A stretch of 64,000 nt of DNA from an uncultured Lachnospiraceae bacterium (GTDB lineage Bacteria > Bacillota > Clostridia > Lachnospirales > Lachnospiraceae), in assembly GCA_902774915.1 (NCBI GenBank), contig CACYKH010000007.1:1-64000 (forward strand), written 5' to 3'. The translations under genes were made by a program, and so were the position numbers. The stretch's first letter is position 1. The number at the start of each line of letters is the position of its first letter. The notes beneath the pieces are model-generated. The model was given only the letters and a program-made list of their open reading frames with translations. It was not told the DNA's origin and searched no databases. Shown here piece by piece: positions 18,498 to 27,517 of this stretch.

Positions 18498-20147
18498 ATG
18501 GTAATAAAAAACGTTCAAAACATGATTTCGGAGTGTATCGCATATGCTGATGAGATAACTGCGAATCCTAAAATCTATCCAGAGGATCAGAGGATGCCAT
18601 TAAAGGATCTGCTTAGATACGATATGATGGTATTTCTGGGCTTCCTTTACGAACCTGGCAACGATGAATTTGTTGATCAGATCGAGTATATTAAGACAAA
18701 TCTAAGAATGATACTCTCTGAGGAGAAATTCCTCACTCTTGTGGAGCAGAAGTGTAGTGATACAAGATTCCTTTCTGAGGCTCCAAAATCACTTTCTTTC
18801 TTTATTCAGGCCGATAGAGATCCTGAAATGAAAATGATGAACTCTGGTGTTACCAGATCAAAGTTCGTTGTAGATACTTTTAGAAAGCTTGGTGAAGGCT
18901 TTATAGCATATGACAAATGTAAGGATGCTACAAAGCAGGCTCTGAAGGACTATATAGCAGTACTGAATGCGACTCTTAATAGTGCAGGTATTGTTACATC
19001 TCAGCAGACAAGCGTACTTAGATCACAGGATATGCCTGAGCATATGAAGGGAACAGCAACCTTCTCTAACTCAGCAGATCCAGACCTTGAAACAATCACA
19101 TCTTTCGATGAGAAGACTGGTGAGTTCGTTACAAAGAAAGCCATCAATATTGGTGGTCGTAACATTCAGAAGAAGGCAGCTACTGATGTATCTGAGTTCC
19201 TTAACTTCAAGAAGGAAGAGGATTCTGAAGATAAAGTATTTAAGCGCGGCGAGGGTCGTGTAGGTGGACGTAGAGGACGTAAGGATGAGGCTGAAGAGAT
19301 AGATAAGTCTCTGGATGAACTGATCCATGAACTGCAGGCGCTTATTGGTCTGGGTTCCGTTAAAGAAGATGTTATGCACCTGATCAATATCATCAAGGTA
19401 CGTAAGCTTCGTGAAATGAGAAACCTCAAGCGAGTTGAGATGTCATTCCACCTTGTATTTACTGGAAACCCTGGTACTGGTAAAACAACTATCGCAAGAC
19501 TTCTTGCTAAGATTTATAAGCAGTTAGGTCTCGTTAGTAAGGGACAGTTCATAGAGGTAGATAGATCAGGACTTGTTGATCACTTTGCCGGTGGTACTGC
19601 TCTTAAAACTACAAACGTTATTAATAGAGCGATAGGTGGTATCCTCTTCATCGATGAGGCATATACACTTACACATAATAAGGATTCAGGAGACTATGGT
19701 CAGGAGGCTATTGATACTCTGCTGAAACGTATGGAGGACGATCGTGATGACTTCATCGTTATCGTTGCCGGATATACAAACGAGATGACAGAGTTTATCG
19801 AATCCAACCCTGGTCTTAAGTCCAGATTTAATAAGTACATTTACTTCCCTGATTATAATCATGCAGAGCTGATGGAAATCTTCAAGTATATGTGCGAGAA
19901 CAACGATTATGTACTGACTCAGAGTGCTGCTTCAGTTGCTGAGGCTTATCTGAGAGGAATGACAGAGCAGAAGATAGATAACTTCGCAAATGCTCGTCTG
20001 GTACGTAACTATTTCGAGCGATGCGTTGATAGACAGGCAACAAGAATCATTGCTGATGAAAACATCAACGACGACGATCTTGTAACTCTTGTTAGAGAAG
20101 ATATGATAGAAGGTACTGAAACCGCAGCGCTTACAAAAAATGATTAA
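18498..20147 (+). CDS. SpoVK/CbbX-like AAA+ ATPase with novel N-terminal region
   Basis: 549 residues. The C-terminal half is an AAA+ domain of the CbbX/SpoVK clade: LDELIGLGSVKEDV-like entry, Walker A GNPGTGKT at 323-330, Walker B GGILFIDEAYTL at 381-390, an Arg-rich second region near NPGLKSRFNKYI, and a sensor-2 area around NARLVRNYFER. The first ~265 residues are helical and unrecognised, followed by a basic GGRRGRK linker. I prefer the ATG at 18498 to the upstream GTG. Clade members remodel protein complexes (CbbX acts on Rubisco, SpoVK works in sporulation), but nothing here points to either role. Monocistronic, with its own promoter and terminator. Confidence 0.85.
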   Translation: MVIKNVQNMISECIAYADEITANPKIYPEDQRMPLKDLLRYDMMVFLGFLYEPGNDEFVDQIEYIKTNLRMILSEEKFLTLVEQKCSDTRFLSEAPKSLSFFIQADRDPEMKMMNSGVTRSKFVVDTFRKLGEGFIAYDKCKDATKQALKDYIAVLNATLNSAGIVTSQQTSVLRSQDMPEHMKGTATFSNSADPDLETITSFDEKTGEFVTKKAINIGGRNIQKKAATDVSEFLNFKKEEDSEDKVFKRGEGRVGGRRGRKDEAEEIDKSLDELIHELQALIGLGSVKEDVMHLINIIKVRKLREMRNLKRVEMSFHLVFTGNPGTGKTTIARLLAKIYKQLGLVSKGQFIEVDRSGLVDHFAGGTALKTTNVINRAIGGILFIDEAYTLTHNKDSGDYGQEAIDTLLKRMEDDRDDFIVIVAGYTNEMTEFIESNPGLKSRFNKYIYFPDYNHAELMEIFKYMCENNDYVLTQSAASVAEAYLRGMTEQKIDNFANARLVRNYFERCVDRQATRIIADENINDDDLVTLVREDMIEGTETAALTKND

Positions 20148-20155
20148 TCATAAAG

Positions 20156-20184
20156 AAGGGAACTGATAACTCAGTTCCCTTTTT
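20156..20184 (+). terminator. Intrinsic terminator after the AAA+ gene
   Basis: An 11-bp perfect stem AAGGGAACTGA/TCAGTTCCCTT with loop TAAC and a short T run. Confidence 0.88.
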
Positions 20185-20214
20185 GGAATAATGATATTAT
20201 GAAGGAGAAGACTT

Positions 20215-21336
20215 ATGGGAGAGATTAAAGAGACTAGACCTTTTGTGCCATGGGATGTAATGAATAGCTTCATGATAGATGCATTCAAAGGATATGGGGT
20301 TCCTGAAGAGGATGCAAAGATTTGTGCTGATGTACTTCTTGAATCAGATAGAAGAGGAATAGAAAGCCACGGATGCAACAGATTTAAACCAATTTATATA
20401 GACAGAATTGTAAAAGGAACTTTGCTTCCTGTTACTGAGATTGAGATACTTAAGGAAACACCTACTACTGTAGTTATGGATGCCCATGATGGAATGGGCA
20501 TGGTTGCCAGCTACAAAATGATGGAAAAGCTTATTGAAAAAGCTAAGCAGTATGGTATGGCTGGTGGCGCTATCCGTAATTCAACCCATTATGGAATTGC
20601 CGGTTATTGGACATCCATGGCCAGCAAGGAAGGTATGGTGGGAATAACTGGAACAAATGCCAGACCGTCTATAGCTCCAACCTTCGGAGTGGAAAATATG
20701 ATGGGAACAAATCCACTTACTTTCTCACTTCCAACGGACGAAGAATTTCCATTCTGTCTGGATTGTGCTACATCCATAGTTCAGAGGGGAAGAATTGAAT
20801 ACTATGCAAGAGAAGGAAAGGCAACTCCTGCAGGAACAGTTATATCAGAAAATGGAGAGGCTTTAACAGATAGTGAACAGATCCTTAAGGATCTTGTATC
20901 TGGAACAGCAGCGCTTGCTCCACTTGGTGGAATAGGTGAAGAACTGGCAGGATACAAGGGATATGGATATGCAGCGGTTGTTGAAATTCTTTCGGCTGCA
21001 CTTTCAGGTGGTCAGTTTATGAAAGCACTGACTGGAGTTTCTGAGGATGGAAAGCCTCAGATGTATCATCTTGGACATTTCTTCTTTGTTGTTGATCCAG
21101 ATGCATTTATGGGTCAGGAGGAATTTAAGAAGATAGCAGGTGATATTTGTAGAGCACTCAGGGCTTCAAAGAAAGCTCCGGGTGAAAGCAGAATTTATAC
21201 TGCTGGAGAAAAGGAATATGATATGTGGCTCTTCAGAAAGGACAAGGGTGTTCCTGTTGGAGAGGCAGTCCAGAAAGACATCATAACCGTAAGAGATGCT
21301 CTTGGTCTGGATTATAAGTTTGATTTTGAGGGTTAA
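20215..21336 (+). CDS. Ldh2/MDH2-family NAD(P)-dependent oxidoreductase
   Basis: 373 residues of the malate/L-lactate/ureidoglycolate dehydrogenase superfamily, which oxidises 2-hydroxy acids with NAD(P) but lacks a Rossmann fold. Family landmarks are SDRRGIESHGCNRF near 43, a His in NSTHYGIAGYW, GTNARPSIAPTFG, MMGTNPLTFSLP, and the C-terminal GYKGYGYAAVVEILSAALSGG. Length is close to the ~350 usual. A GAAGGAGA ribosome binding site precedes the ATG. It heads a compact run of genes to 24921 (the next gene starts after three bases). Substrate cannot be assigned. Confidence 0.87.
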   Translation: MGEIKETRPFVPWDVMNSFMIDAFKGYGVPEEDAKICADVLLESDRRGIESHGCNRFKPIYIDRIVKGTLLPVTEIEILKETPTTVVMDAHDGMGMVASYKMMEKLIEKAKQYGMAGGAIRNSTHYGIAGYWTSMASKEGMVGITGTNARPSIAPTFGVENMMGTNPLTFSLPTDEEFPFCLDCATSIVQRGRIEYYAREGKATPAGTVISENGEALTDSEQILKDLVSGTAALAPLGGIGEELAGYKGYGYAAVVEILSAALSGGQFMKALTGVSEDGKPQMYHLGHFFFVVDPDAFMGQEEFKKIAGDICRALRASKKAPGESRIYTAGEKEYDMWLFRKDKGVPVGEAVQKDIITVRDALGLDYKFDFEG

Positions 21337-21339
21337 GAT

Positions 21340-21705
21340 ATGTCACAAACACCAGAATATATTGAAGATTATTTAAAGATAATCAAACAGGAATTAAAGG
21401 AAAAGTATCAACTGACAGAGGAACAGGCTGCAAAAGCCGTTTATAAGTCTGCTGTCAGAAGCGTGCTTCTTGGGGATAATGAGGAAATGCGTCGTTATCA
21501 GATGCATAAATCATTAGAAGAGACTACACTTGATGTTTATAGGCAGTATAAGAATATCGGTGTACGTTCTTCTTCAAAAAATGGTGAAGAGGAAGCTCAT
21601 AAGATTAATGAGATAAAGGAAAGTGATGATGAACCTATGAGGAAAAAGTTAAAGGAAAAGGTTTCGCTTTTACAGGATATTCCTCTTGCTGAGGCAGATG
21701 AGTAG
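21340..21705 (+). CDS. Small helical protein, unknown
   Basis: 121 residues, charged and almost entirely alpha-helical by composition ([34 protein letters not shown]), with a disordered Lys/Glu tail. No signal peptide or membrane helix. It starts three bases after the dehydrogenase stop and ends 23 bases before the aldo/keto reductase, so it is a genuine operon member. Family not recognised; it could be a small regulatory or scaffold partner of the neighbouring oxidoreductases. Confidence 0.7.
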   Translation: MSQTPEYIEDYLKIIKQELKEKYQLTEEQAAKAVYKSAVRSVLLGDNEEMRRYQMHKSLEETTLDVYRQYKNIGVRSSSKNGEEEAHKINEIKESDDEPMRKKLKEKVSLLQDIPLAEADE

Positions 21706-21728
21706 GTTTTGTTTTTGGAGGTATTACT

Positions 21729-22847
21729 ATGGCAAAAAAATTAGGTTTTGGTCTGATGCGTCTTCCATCACTGGATCCAAATGATGCTGGAAAAATTGAT
21801 ATCCCACAGGTTTGTAAGATGGTGGATATGTTCCTTGATAGAGGATTTACATATTTTGATACTGCATGGATGTATTGTAACTTTAAGAGTGAGGATGCGA
21901 CAAAGGATTTCCTTATGACAAGGGTTCCAAGAGATAAGTTCACGCTTACTACAAAGCTGCATTCTGGATTTATTCAGACAGAAGCTGATAGAGATAAGAT
22001 TTTTAATACACAGCGTGAAAAGACTGGTGCTGAGTTTTTTGATTATTATTGGCTCCATGATGTCAACACTCATTCTGTAGAAGTTTATAATAAGCTTGAT
22101 TGCTGGACATGGCTCCAGGATAAGAAGAAGGCTGGAGACGTAAGACACATTGGATTTTCTTTCCATGATGGTCCTGAACTTTTGGATAAGGTTCTGACAG
22201 ACCATCCAGAAGTAGAATACGTTCAGCTTCAGATTAATTATCTTGATTGGGATAGTCAGGGCGTGCGTTCAAGAGAATGCTACGAAGTTGCAACTAAGCA
22301 TGGTAAACCGGTTATCGTTATGGAACCTGTAAAGGGCGGAACATTGGCAAATGTACCTCCTGAGGTTGAAAAGCTCTTTAAGGATTATGCACCAGATGCA
22401 TCTATTCCTTCATGGGCAATCAGATATGTTGCCAGCCTGGATAATGTATTCAAGGTTCTGAGTGGTATGAGTAATATAGAGCAGGTTGATGATAATACCA
22501 GCTACATGCAGGACTTTAAACCACTTAATGATGAAGAACAGGCCATAATTAAAAAGGCTACCGATATAATAAATGGAAATATCGCTATTCCTTGTACAGG
22601 CTGTGCTTATTGTCAGCCAGGATGTCCAATGAATATTAATATTCCTAGATACTTCTCTCTTTATAATGCAGAGATGCAGGAGGTTGAATCTAAGGGATGG
22701 ACACCACAGGGTGAATATTATGATAATCTTACTAAGGAATTTGGTAAGGCAAGTGATTGTATTGGTTGTGGTCAGTGTGAGGGGGTTTGTCCACAGCATT
22801 TACCTATTATTGAGAATCTTACGAAGGTTGCAGGAGTATTTGAATGA
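21729..22847 (+). CDS. Aldo/keto reductase with C-terminal 4Fe-4S ferredoxin domain
   Basis: 372 residues. Residues 1-~270 form the aldo/keto reductase barrel: catalytic Asp and Tyr in [10 protein letters not shown], Lys in TLTTKL, His in YYWLHDV, and VMEPVKGG late in the barrel. The last ~90 residues carry two ferredoxin-like Cys clusters, [13 protein letters not shown] and [12 protein letters not shown]. This iron-sulfur AKR layout is common in anaerobes, where the clusters may pass electrons to the carbonyl substrate or a partner. A GGAGG ribosome binding site precedes the ATG. Its stop overlaps the next start (ATGA). Confidence 0.92.
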   Translation: MAKKLGFGLMRLPSLDPNDAGKIDIPQVCKMVDMFLDRGFTYFDTAWMYCNFKSEDATKDFLMTRVPRDKFTLTTKLHSGFIQTEADRDKIFNTQREKTGAEFFDYYWLHDVNTHSVEVYNKLDCWTWLQDKKKAGDVRHIGFSFHDGPELLDKVLTDHPEVEYVQLQINYLDWDSQGVRSRECYEVATKHGKPVIVMEPVKGGTLANVPPEVEKLFKDYAPDASIPSWAIRYVASLDNVFKVLSGMSNIEQVDDNTSYMQDFKPLNDEEQAIIKKATDIINGNIAIPCTGCAYCQPGCPMNINIPRYFSLYNAEMQEVESKGWTPQGEYYDNLTKEFGKASDCIGCGQCEGVCPQHLPIIENLTKVAGVFE

Positions 22848-23929
22848 TTTTTCTTCAGTTATTTGCATCGTTTAAAAGTTTTATAGCATTATTTCTCGGG
22901 GTGATACTAGGAATATTGGTAACGAGTGCTGTTATTGTTGTGTCATCCTTATTGACAGCAAAGCTGACCGGTGCATGGATATCCCAAATAAGGATATTTG
23001 GAAAGACAGGAAAAAAAGGCAGAACAGATGAAAATAGAGAATGGCATAAAGACAAGTTTGTACTTCTCCCAGTGGTTATTCTAAATGCTACCATGGAAGG
23101 GGACTTCAGAGAGGATCTGAAGAAGATGAACATAGTTAATGCTATATTAACCTTTTCGATGGCTGGCATTTATGCCTTTGTTGGTATTTTCCTGACTTGG
23201 AAGAACACCGCCTTTGTTGCTACTATGTTTAAATATAGTGCGATTTTTGCTGTAATAGAAATAGTACTTTCATGTTTAAAGATGATTGTTAGCAAGATAA
23301 AGAAGGGAAATTCACTTGGTAATTTTTGTCTCGACAGATTCGAAGAACTAAAAAATGGATTATCTCTTGAACAGCTAAATATGTCCGTTCCAGATACTAT
23401 GCTGGATAAGGCTGATCAACATAGTAAGATCTTTTATTACCATATGTGTTATTTGAAGTCTTTATGGATGAGAAACTTCAATGCATTAAATGGTATTGTA
23501 AGGCAGTTGGATCTGGCGCTAAGAAAACATGGACCTAATAGTGACTATATTGAAACAACATTGGATGTTTATGGTTACTACGATATTCTGTTTTATTCCA
23601 GCTATGTGAATCAAAATCATAATCATGCTATTAGGATTTACAATTTGATAAAACCTAAGCTGGATGCAGATAAGGATGCAAATGGACGTAGGGTTAAAGC
23701 ATATTATGAATTCTATGTTCTAAACCAGTCTCAGCAGGCATCTATAACACTTAATCAGGCGATTGAGGCTCTTCGTGATGTGGATACTGTGGTTACTACA
23801 AAGGCTGAGATAGATCTGGAGAGAAGACTTATAGAGGAACTTCAGGATAATATGACAAGGATAATGAATCCAGGTGGATTTGGACATCCTGTTATTGAGA
23901 ATACATTTGATGATGAACCTTTATTATAA
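22844..23929 (+). CDS. Membrane protein with C-terminal helical domain, unknown
   Basis: 361 residues, coupled to the reductase gene by a four-base overlap. The N-terminus has one long membrane helix (~12-38) and two more around 88-115 and 123-147. The C-terminal ~200 residues are soluble and helical ([15 protein letters not shown]-type stretches) and may form TPR-like helical pairs, though no repeat is sharp. No catalytic motif seen. Its place between an Fe-S reductase and a NYN-LOTUS protein gives no clear functional hint. Confidence 0.72.
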   Translation: MIFLQLFASFKSFIALFLGVILGILVTSAVIVVSSLLTAKLTGAWISQIRIFGKTGKKGRTDENREWHKDKFVLLPVVILNATMEGDFREDLKKMNIVNAILTFSMAGIYAFVGIFLTWKNTAFVATMFKYSAIFAVIEIVLSCLKMIVSKIKKGNSLGNFCLDRFEELKNGLSLEQLNMSVPDTMLDKADQHSKIFYYHMCYLKSLWMRNFNALNGIVRQLDLALRKHGPNSDYIETTLDVYGYYDILFYSSYVNQNHNHAIRIYNLIKPKLDADKDANGRRVKAYYEFYVLNQSQQASITLNQAIEALRDVDTVVTTKAEIDLERRLIEELQDNMTRIMNPGGFGHPVIENTFDDEPLL

Positions 23930-23964
23930 TTAGAGTGAAGAAGCTAAAGTGAAAGGGGATACGA

Positions 23965-24921
23965 ATGGAAGATAAGAGATATGCTGTGTTAATTGACTCG
24001 GATAATATTTCTTCTAAGTATATATCCAGCATACTTGATGAGATGACTAAGTATGGTGTTGTGACATACAAGAGAATTTATGGAGACTGGACATCTACTC
24101 AGGCTAATAAGTGGAAAAAGGAATTGATGGAGAATTCTATTACTCCTATTCAGCAGTTCAGAAATACAGTTGGAAAGAATGCAACGGACTCGACGCTTAT
24201 AATAGATGCTATGGATATTCTTTATACTGAGAGTGTAGATGGCTTTTGCATAGTTTCCAGTGATGGAGATTTTACAAGGCTGGCCAGTCGACTTCGGGAA
24301 TCAGGAATGCATGTAATCGGAATGGGAGAGAATAAAACACCTCGTTCCTTCAGAGCTGCATGTACAGTATTTACAGACCTTGAGCTCCTGCTTGATCAGA
24401 GTCTTGATGAGGCAGCAGATACCAAGGGCGACGGAAAGGCTAAGCGAAGAAAGAAAGCTGAAAATGTTATCCCTCAGAAAACTATTGAAAATGATATCAT
24501 TGAGATCATTACTGAGAATGATAATAAGGGACGTGAAACAGGCCTGGGCGAGATTGGTAGTCGTCTTCAGAAAAAGTATTCCGACTTCGATGTCAGAAAT
24601 TATGGATATAGTTCTCTTTCAACCTTTATCGATGAAACTGCAGGTTTTGATATTAAGAAAAAAGATAGTACGGTATTTGTAGGTATTCATTCCGATAAGG
24701 ATATGAAGAAGAAGGTTAAAAGATTCACTATTGATACTGTGGCAAGCGCGGGAACAAAGGGAATTGAACTTGGTCTTCTGGGACAGAAAATACATGATGA
24801 ATTCCCAAGTTTTAATGCAAAGGAATTTGGATATGCCACCTTATCAAAGTTTATATATGGTATAAAAGACCTGAAGGTAGAGAATTCGGGGAATTCCAGC
24901 CTTAAAGTTTACATAAGATAA
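23965..24921 (+). CDS. NYN-domain putative ribonuclease with two OST-HTH/LOTUS domains
   Basis: 318 residues. The N-terminal NYN (PIN-like) domain keeps its acidic set: D11 and D13 in LIDSDNIS, D in DSTLIIDAMD, and two Asp in SSDGDFTRLASRL. A Lys-rich linker follows. Two consecutive OST-HTH/LOTUS domains (~171-236 and ~246-318) share the layout of a leading helix, a G-G-xLG motif, then FDVRNYGYSSLSTFI or FNAKEFGYATLSKFI. NYN-LOTUS proteins of the LabA/Limkain type are thought to bind structured or G-quadruplex RNA and cut RNA. The active-site acids are intact. It is the last gene of the run starting at 20215, with AAAGGGG upstream of the ATG. Confidence 0.9.
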   Translation: MEDKRYAVLIDSDNISSKYISSILDEMTKYGVVTYKRIYGDWTSTQANKWKKELMENSITPIQQFRNTVGKNATDSTLIIDAMDILYTESVDGFCIVSSDGDFTRLASRLRESGMHVIGMGENKTPRSFRAACTVFTDLELLLDQSLDEAADTKGDGKAKRRKKAENVIPQKTIENDIIEIITENDNKGRETGLGEIGSRLQKKYSDFDVRNYGYSSLSTFIDETAGFDIKKKDSTVFVGIHSDKDMKKKVKRFTIDTVASAGTKGIELGLLGQKIHDEFPSFNAKEFGYATLSKFIYGIKDLKVENSGNSSLKVYIR

Positions 24922-24983
24922 CGTACTTCTTGGACTTATTAGACAAAAAATGATATTTTTTTGGTTATTTTGTATATTTTATG

Positions 24984-25012
24984 TTGTTTTTTTATAAACT
25001 CTATGTTAAAAT
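24984..25012 (+). promoter_or_regulatory. Candidate promoter of the murI operon
   Basis: TTGTTT (24984-24989) and a TG-extended -10 TAAAAT (25007-25012) with a 17-base spacer. It implies a leader of about 130 bases before murI. Confidence 0.55.
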
Positions 25013-25088
25013 ATACTCAGTTAAGAGATAAAAGTTCTCCTTTCTAATCTATTTAAGAATTTTAGTGTTTTATCATAATTTTTCCTCC

Positions 25089-25129
25089 AAAAGTCCAGAA
25101 GTCAAGTGGGGTATGACTTCTGGGCTTTT
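25089..25129 (+). promoter_or_regulatory. Long hairpin in the murI leader (terminator or attenuator)
   Basis: A 16-bp stem (25089-25104 with 25114-25129, one G-U pair) encloses a nine-base purine-rich loop and is followed by ACTTTTCGG. It is transcribed from the candidate promoter at 24984 and lies 22 bases upstream of the murI ATG. It is either the terminator of the NYN gene placed downstream of a promoter, or an attenuator. The weak U tract leaves both open. Confidence 0.6.
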
Positions 25130-25151
25130 ACTTTTCGGATAAGAGGTAGAT

Positions 25152-25958
25152 ATGAAAATAGGTATATTTGATTCGGGAATAGGTGGAGTTTCAGTTTTAA
25201 ATGAAGCGCTTCATAAACTCCCAAATGAAAATTACATATTCTATGCAGATGTGGATCATGTTCCATATGGACTGAAAACACCTGAAGAGATAATTGGATT
25301 CACTGACAGTATTGTTCAGGAACTTCTTTCTCAAGGTGTGGATGCACTTGTGATTGCATGCAATACGGCCACATCTGTTGCAGCAGATTATCTTAGGGAT
25401 AAATATGATATTCCAATAATAGGAATGGAGCCGGCTGTAAAGCCAGCTGTTGAGGCTAGTAAAAGTAGTGGAAGAGTTCTTGTGATGGCGACTCCTGTTA
25501 CTATTAGAGAGAACAAGCTTCGCAGTCTTTTGCAGAAGGTGGATACAGATCATATGGTGGATCTTCTTCCGATGCCTGGACTAGTAAGGTTCGCCGAGTC
25601 AGAGACTTTTGACGGACCTGAGGTTGAAGCTTATATAGATGAACAACTTGCTATTTTCGACAGGTCATTATATAGTGAGGTTGTGCTAGGGTGCACGCAT
25701 TTCAATTATTTTAAGCCGGCTATCAAGGCGGCCTTTGATGGTGCTACAAAACAGACCATCGAAATGATTGACGGAAATGTTGGTACTATCAAGCATCTGG
25801 CTGAGAGGCTGGGGCTTGAAATAAATGAAACATCATTTGTGAATTTTGCAGATGCAAATGTTACCTACTTGGAGTCTGGACGTATTGTTCCTGATGGAAG
25901 ACCAAAGGATAAATATAATAGATTACATTTGAGACTTGAAGAGGTAAGAGCTTTTTAG
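25152..25958 (+). CDS. murI: Glutamate racemase
   Basis: 268 residues, the usual length. It interconverts L- and D-glutamate to supply D-Glu for peptidoglycan. The two catalytic cysteines are C70 in ALVIACNTAT and C181 in VLGCTHFNY. The N-terminal IGIFDSGIGG motif with the first catalytic Asp and the substrate-binding PYG and TAT elements are present. An AGAGGTAG ribosome binding site precedes the ATG. It is first in an operon with the AI-2E-type transporter and the small Cys protein. The long leader hairpin may modulate its expression. Confidence 0.95.
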   Translation: MKIGIFDSGIGGVSVLNEALHKLPNENYIFYADVDHVPYGLKTPEEIIGFTDSIVQELLSQGVDALVIACNTATSVAADYLRDKYDIPIIGMEPAVKPAVEASKSSGRVLVMATPVTIRENKLRSLLQKVDTDHMVDLLPMPGLVRFAESETFDGPEVEAYIDEQLAIFDRSLYSEVVLGCTHFNYFKPAIKAAFDGATKQTIEMIDGNVGTIKHLAERLGLEINETSFVNFADANVTYLESGRIVPDGRPKDKYNRLHLRLEEVRAF

Positions 25959-25973
25959 TGAAGGAGAACGCAT

Positions 25974-27257
25974 TTGAAGTTATTTAAGGATGATGATACA
26001 AGAAAGAAGTTTTATCTCGGTGCATCCCTGATAATATTGTTTTTCTTGATCTACAATATAAGTTATATTTGGAAATTCATTATCAAGATTACAGGTATTA
26101 TGCTTCCATTTATAGTTGGTCTTGCGATTGCATTTGTCCTCAATGTACCAATGAGATGGATAGAGAGCGGACTTTTTAAGAATCGTGAAAAGTATTCTGG
26201 AAAAGGATGGGATGGATTTAGAAGGGCGCTTGCGCTGATCATCACATTGTTTCTGGCTTTCCTTATAATCACATTTCTTATTTACATGGTTGTGCCACAG
26301 CTGGCAGATACCATTACGCAATTGGTTAAACAGATTCCTGCGGGAGTTAATAATATAACCAAGTGGGCTGACGGAGTATTCTCCAGAGAACCAATTTTAT
26401 TGCAGGTTATTCAGGCTGTAATAGATAATTGGGAAAAGGTACTTGAAGGAATTACAGGATTTATAAAGTCATATCTGAATACTTTGGTTGAAGGTGGAAT
26501 CAATACCATTACGGGTATTGTATCCGGAATCTTCAATTTCATACTTGGTTTTATCTTTGCAATGTATGTACTTGTTCAGAAGGAAAAGCTGAGCGAGAAT
26601 CTTAAGAAGGTTACTTACGGACTTTTCGAGAAGAAGACAGCAGATGAGATGGTGGAAGTTACAAAACTCGCTGGAACCACATTTGCTAACTTCATTTCAG
26701 GTCAGTGTACTGAGGCCATCATATTATGTGGAATGTTCAGTCTGACTTTGATACTATTCAGGATTCCATATGCCTTACTTATAAGTGTTTTGATTGGTGC
26801 TACGTCACTTATACCTATAGTTGGTACATTTATCGGATGTGCTATTGGTGTTTTGCTGATACTTATTGAAGACCCAATGAAGGCAATTCTATTCCTTGTT
26901 CTGTTCCTGATACTTCAGCAGATTGAAGGCAATTTCATTTATCCAAAGGTTGTTGGAGATTCTGTTGGACTTCCAGGTATTTGGGTTCTGGTATCTGTTA
27001 CTGTAGGTGGAAGCCTCTTTGGTGTTGTGGGAATGATTACATTTATCCCAATGGTTTCTATAATGTATGCTCTGTTCAGAAGATATATTTATGGACGACT
27101 TGAGAAAAAGGAACTGATGGATATGTTCCCAAAAGAAGAGGAAGTACCTAAGAAGAAAAAGAGGAAACGTAAGAAAAATTCTGAAGAAGACGAAGAAACT
27201 GAGTCTACTGAAGATGATTATGCAGAAATAAGAGAAGAAGTTCATAAGAGGAGATAG
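25974..27257 (+). CDS. AI-2E/PerM-family transporter
   Basis: 427 residues with about seven to eight membrane helices in the PerM/YtvI pattern: two N-terminal helices (~16-60), a third (~84-107), a central amphipathic region, then a hydrophobic C-terminal half with IPYALLISVLIGATSLIPIVGTFIG and GNFIYPKVVGDSVGLPGIWVL. These last motifs are diagnostic for the family, whose members export small molecules such as autoinducer-2 or cations. It starts at TTG (25974) with AAGGAGA seven bases upstream. The tail is strongly charged (KKKKRKRKK then Glu-rich). Substrate unknown. Confidence 0.88.
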   Translation: MKLFKDDDTRKKFYLGASLIILFFLIYNISYIWKFIIKITGIMLPFIVGLAIAFVLNVPMRWIESGLFKNREKYSGKGWDGFRRALALIITLFLAFLIITFLIYMVVPQLADTITQLVKQIPAGVNNITKWADGVFSREPILLQVIQAVIDNWEKVLEGITGFIKSYLNTLVEGGINTITGIVSGIFNFILGFIFAMYVLVQKEKLSENLKKVTYGLFEKKTADEMVEVTKLAGTTFANFISGQCTEAIILCGMFSLTLILFRIPYALLISVLIGATSLIPIVGTFIGCAIGVLLILIEDPMKAILFLVLFLILQQIEGNFIYPKVVGDSVGLPGIWVLVSVTVGGSLFGVVGMITFIPMVSIMYALFRRYIYGRLEKKELMDMFPKEEEVPKKKKRKRKKNSEEDEETESTEDDYAEIREEVHKRR

Positions 27258-27259
27258 AC

Positions 27260-27442
27260 ATGGCAGGAAATGCTTCATGCGATTATTGTGCATACTTTGC
27301 ATATGATGAAGATATGGAAGAGTATGTTTGTGATGTAAATATGGATGAGGATGATTACAGCCGACTTATGAGTAGTCATTTCAAGGAATGTCCTTATTTC
27401 AAGGATGGAGATGAATACAAGGTTGTAAGACACCAGATGTAA
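27260..27442 (+). CDS. 60-residue Cys protein, DUF6472-like
   Basis: A small soluble protein with CDYCAYFAYDEDMEEYVCDVNMDEDD and a final CPYFKDGDEYKVVRHQM. The four Cys (CxxC, C, C) and the CPYF..DEYK.VR.QM ending match a small protein family I recall from Lachnospiraceae (DUF6472). The Cys set could bind a metal. It begins two bases after the transporter stop, with AAGAGGAG upstream. Function unknown. Confidence 0.82.
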   Translation: MAGNASCDYCAYFAYDEDMEEYVCDVNMDEDDYSRLMSSHFKECPYFKDGDEYKVVRHQM

Positions 27443-27477
27443 TGGTGGAACATCTCAAATGTGGCAGGTATAAAAAT

Positions 27478-27502
27478 AAGGCGCTTCGTAATGAAGCGCC
27501 TT
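27478..27502. terminator. Bidirectional terminator between the murI operon and pta
   Basis: A 10-bp perfect stem AAGGCGCTTC/GAAGCGCCTT with loop GTAAT. It serves convergent transcripts. Confidence 0.85.
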
Positions 27503-27517
27503 TTAGTATGCTTATAT

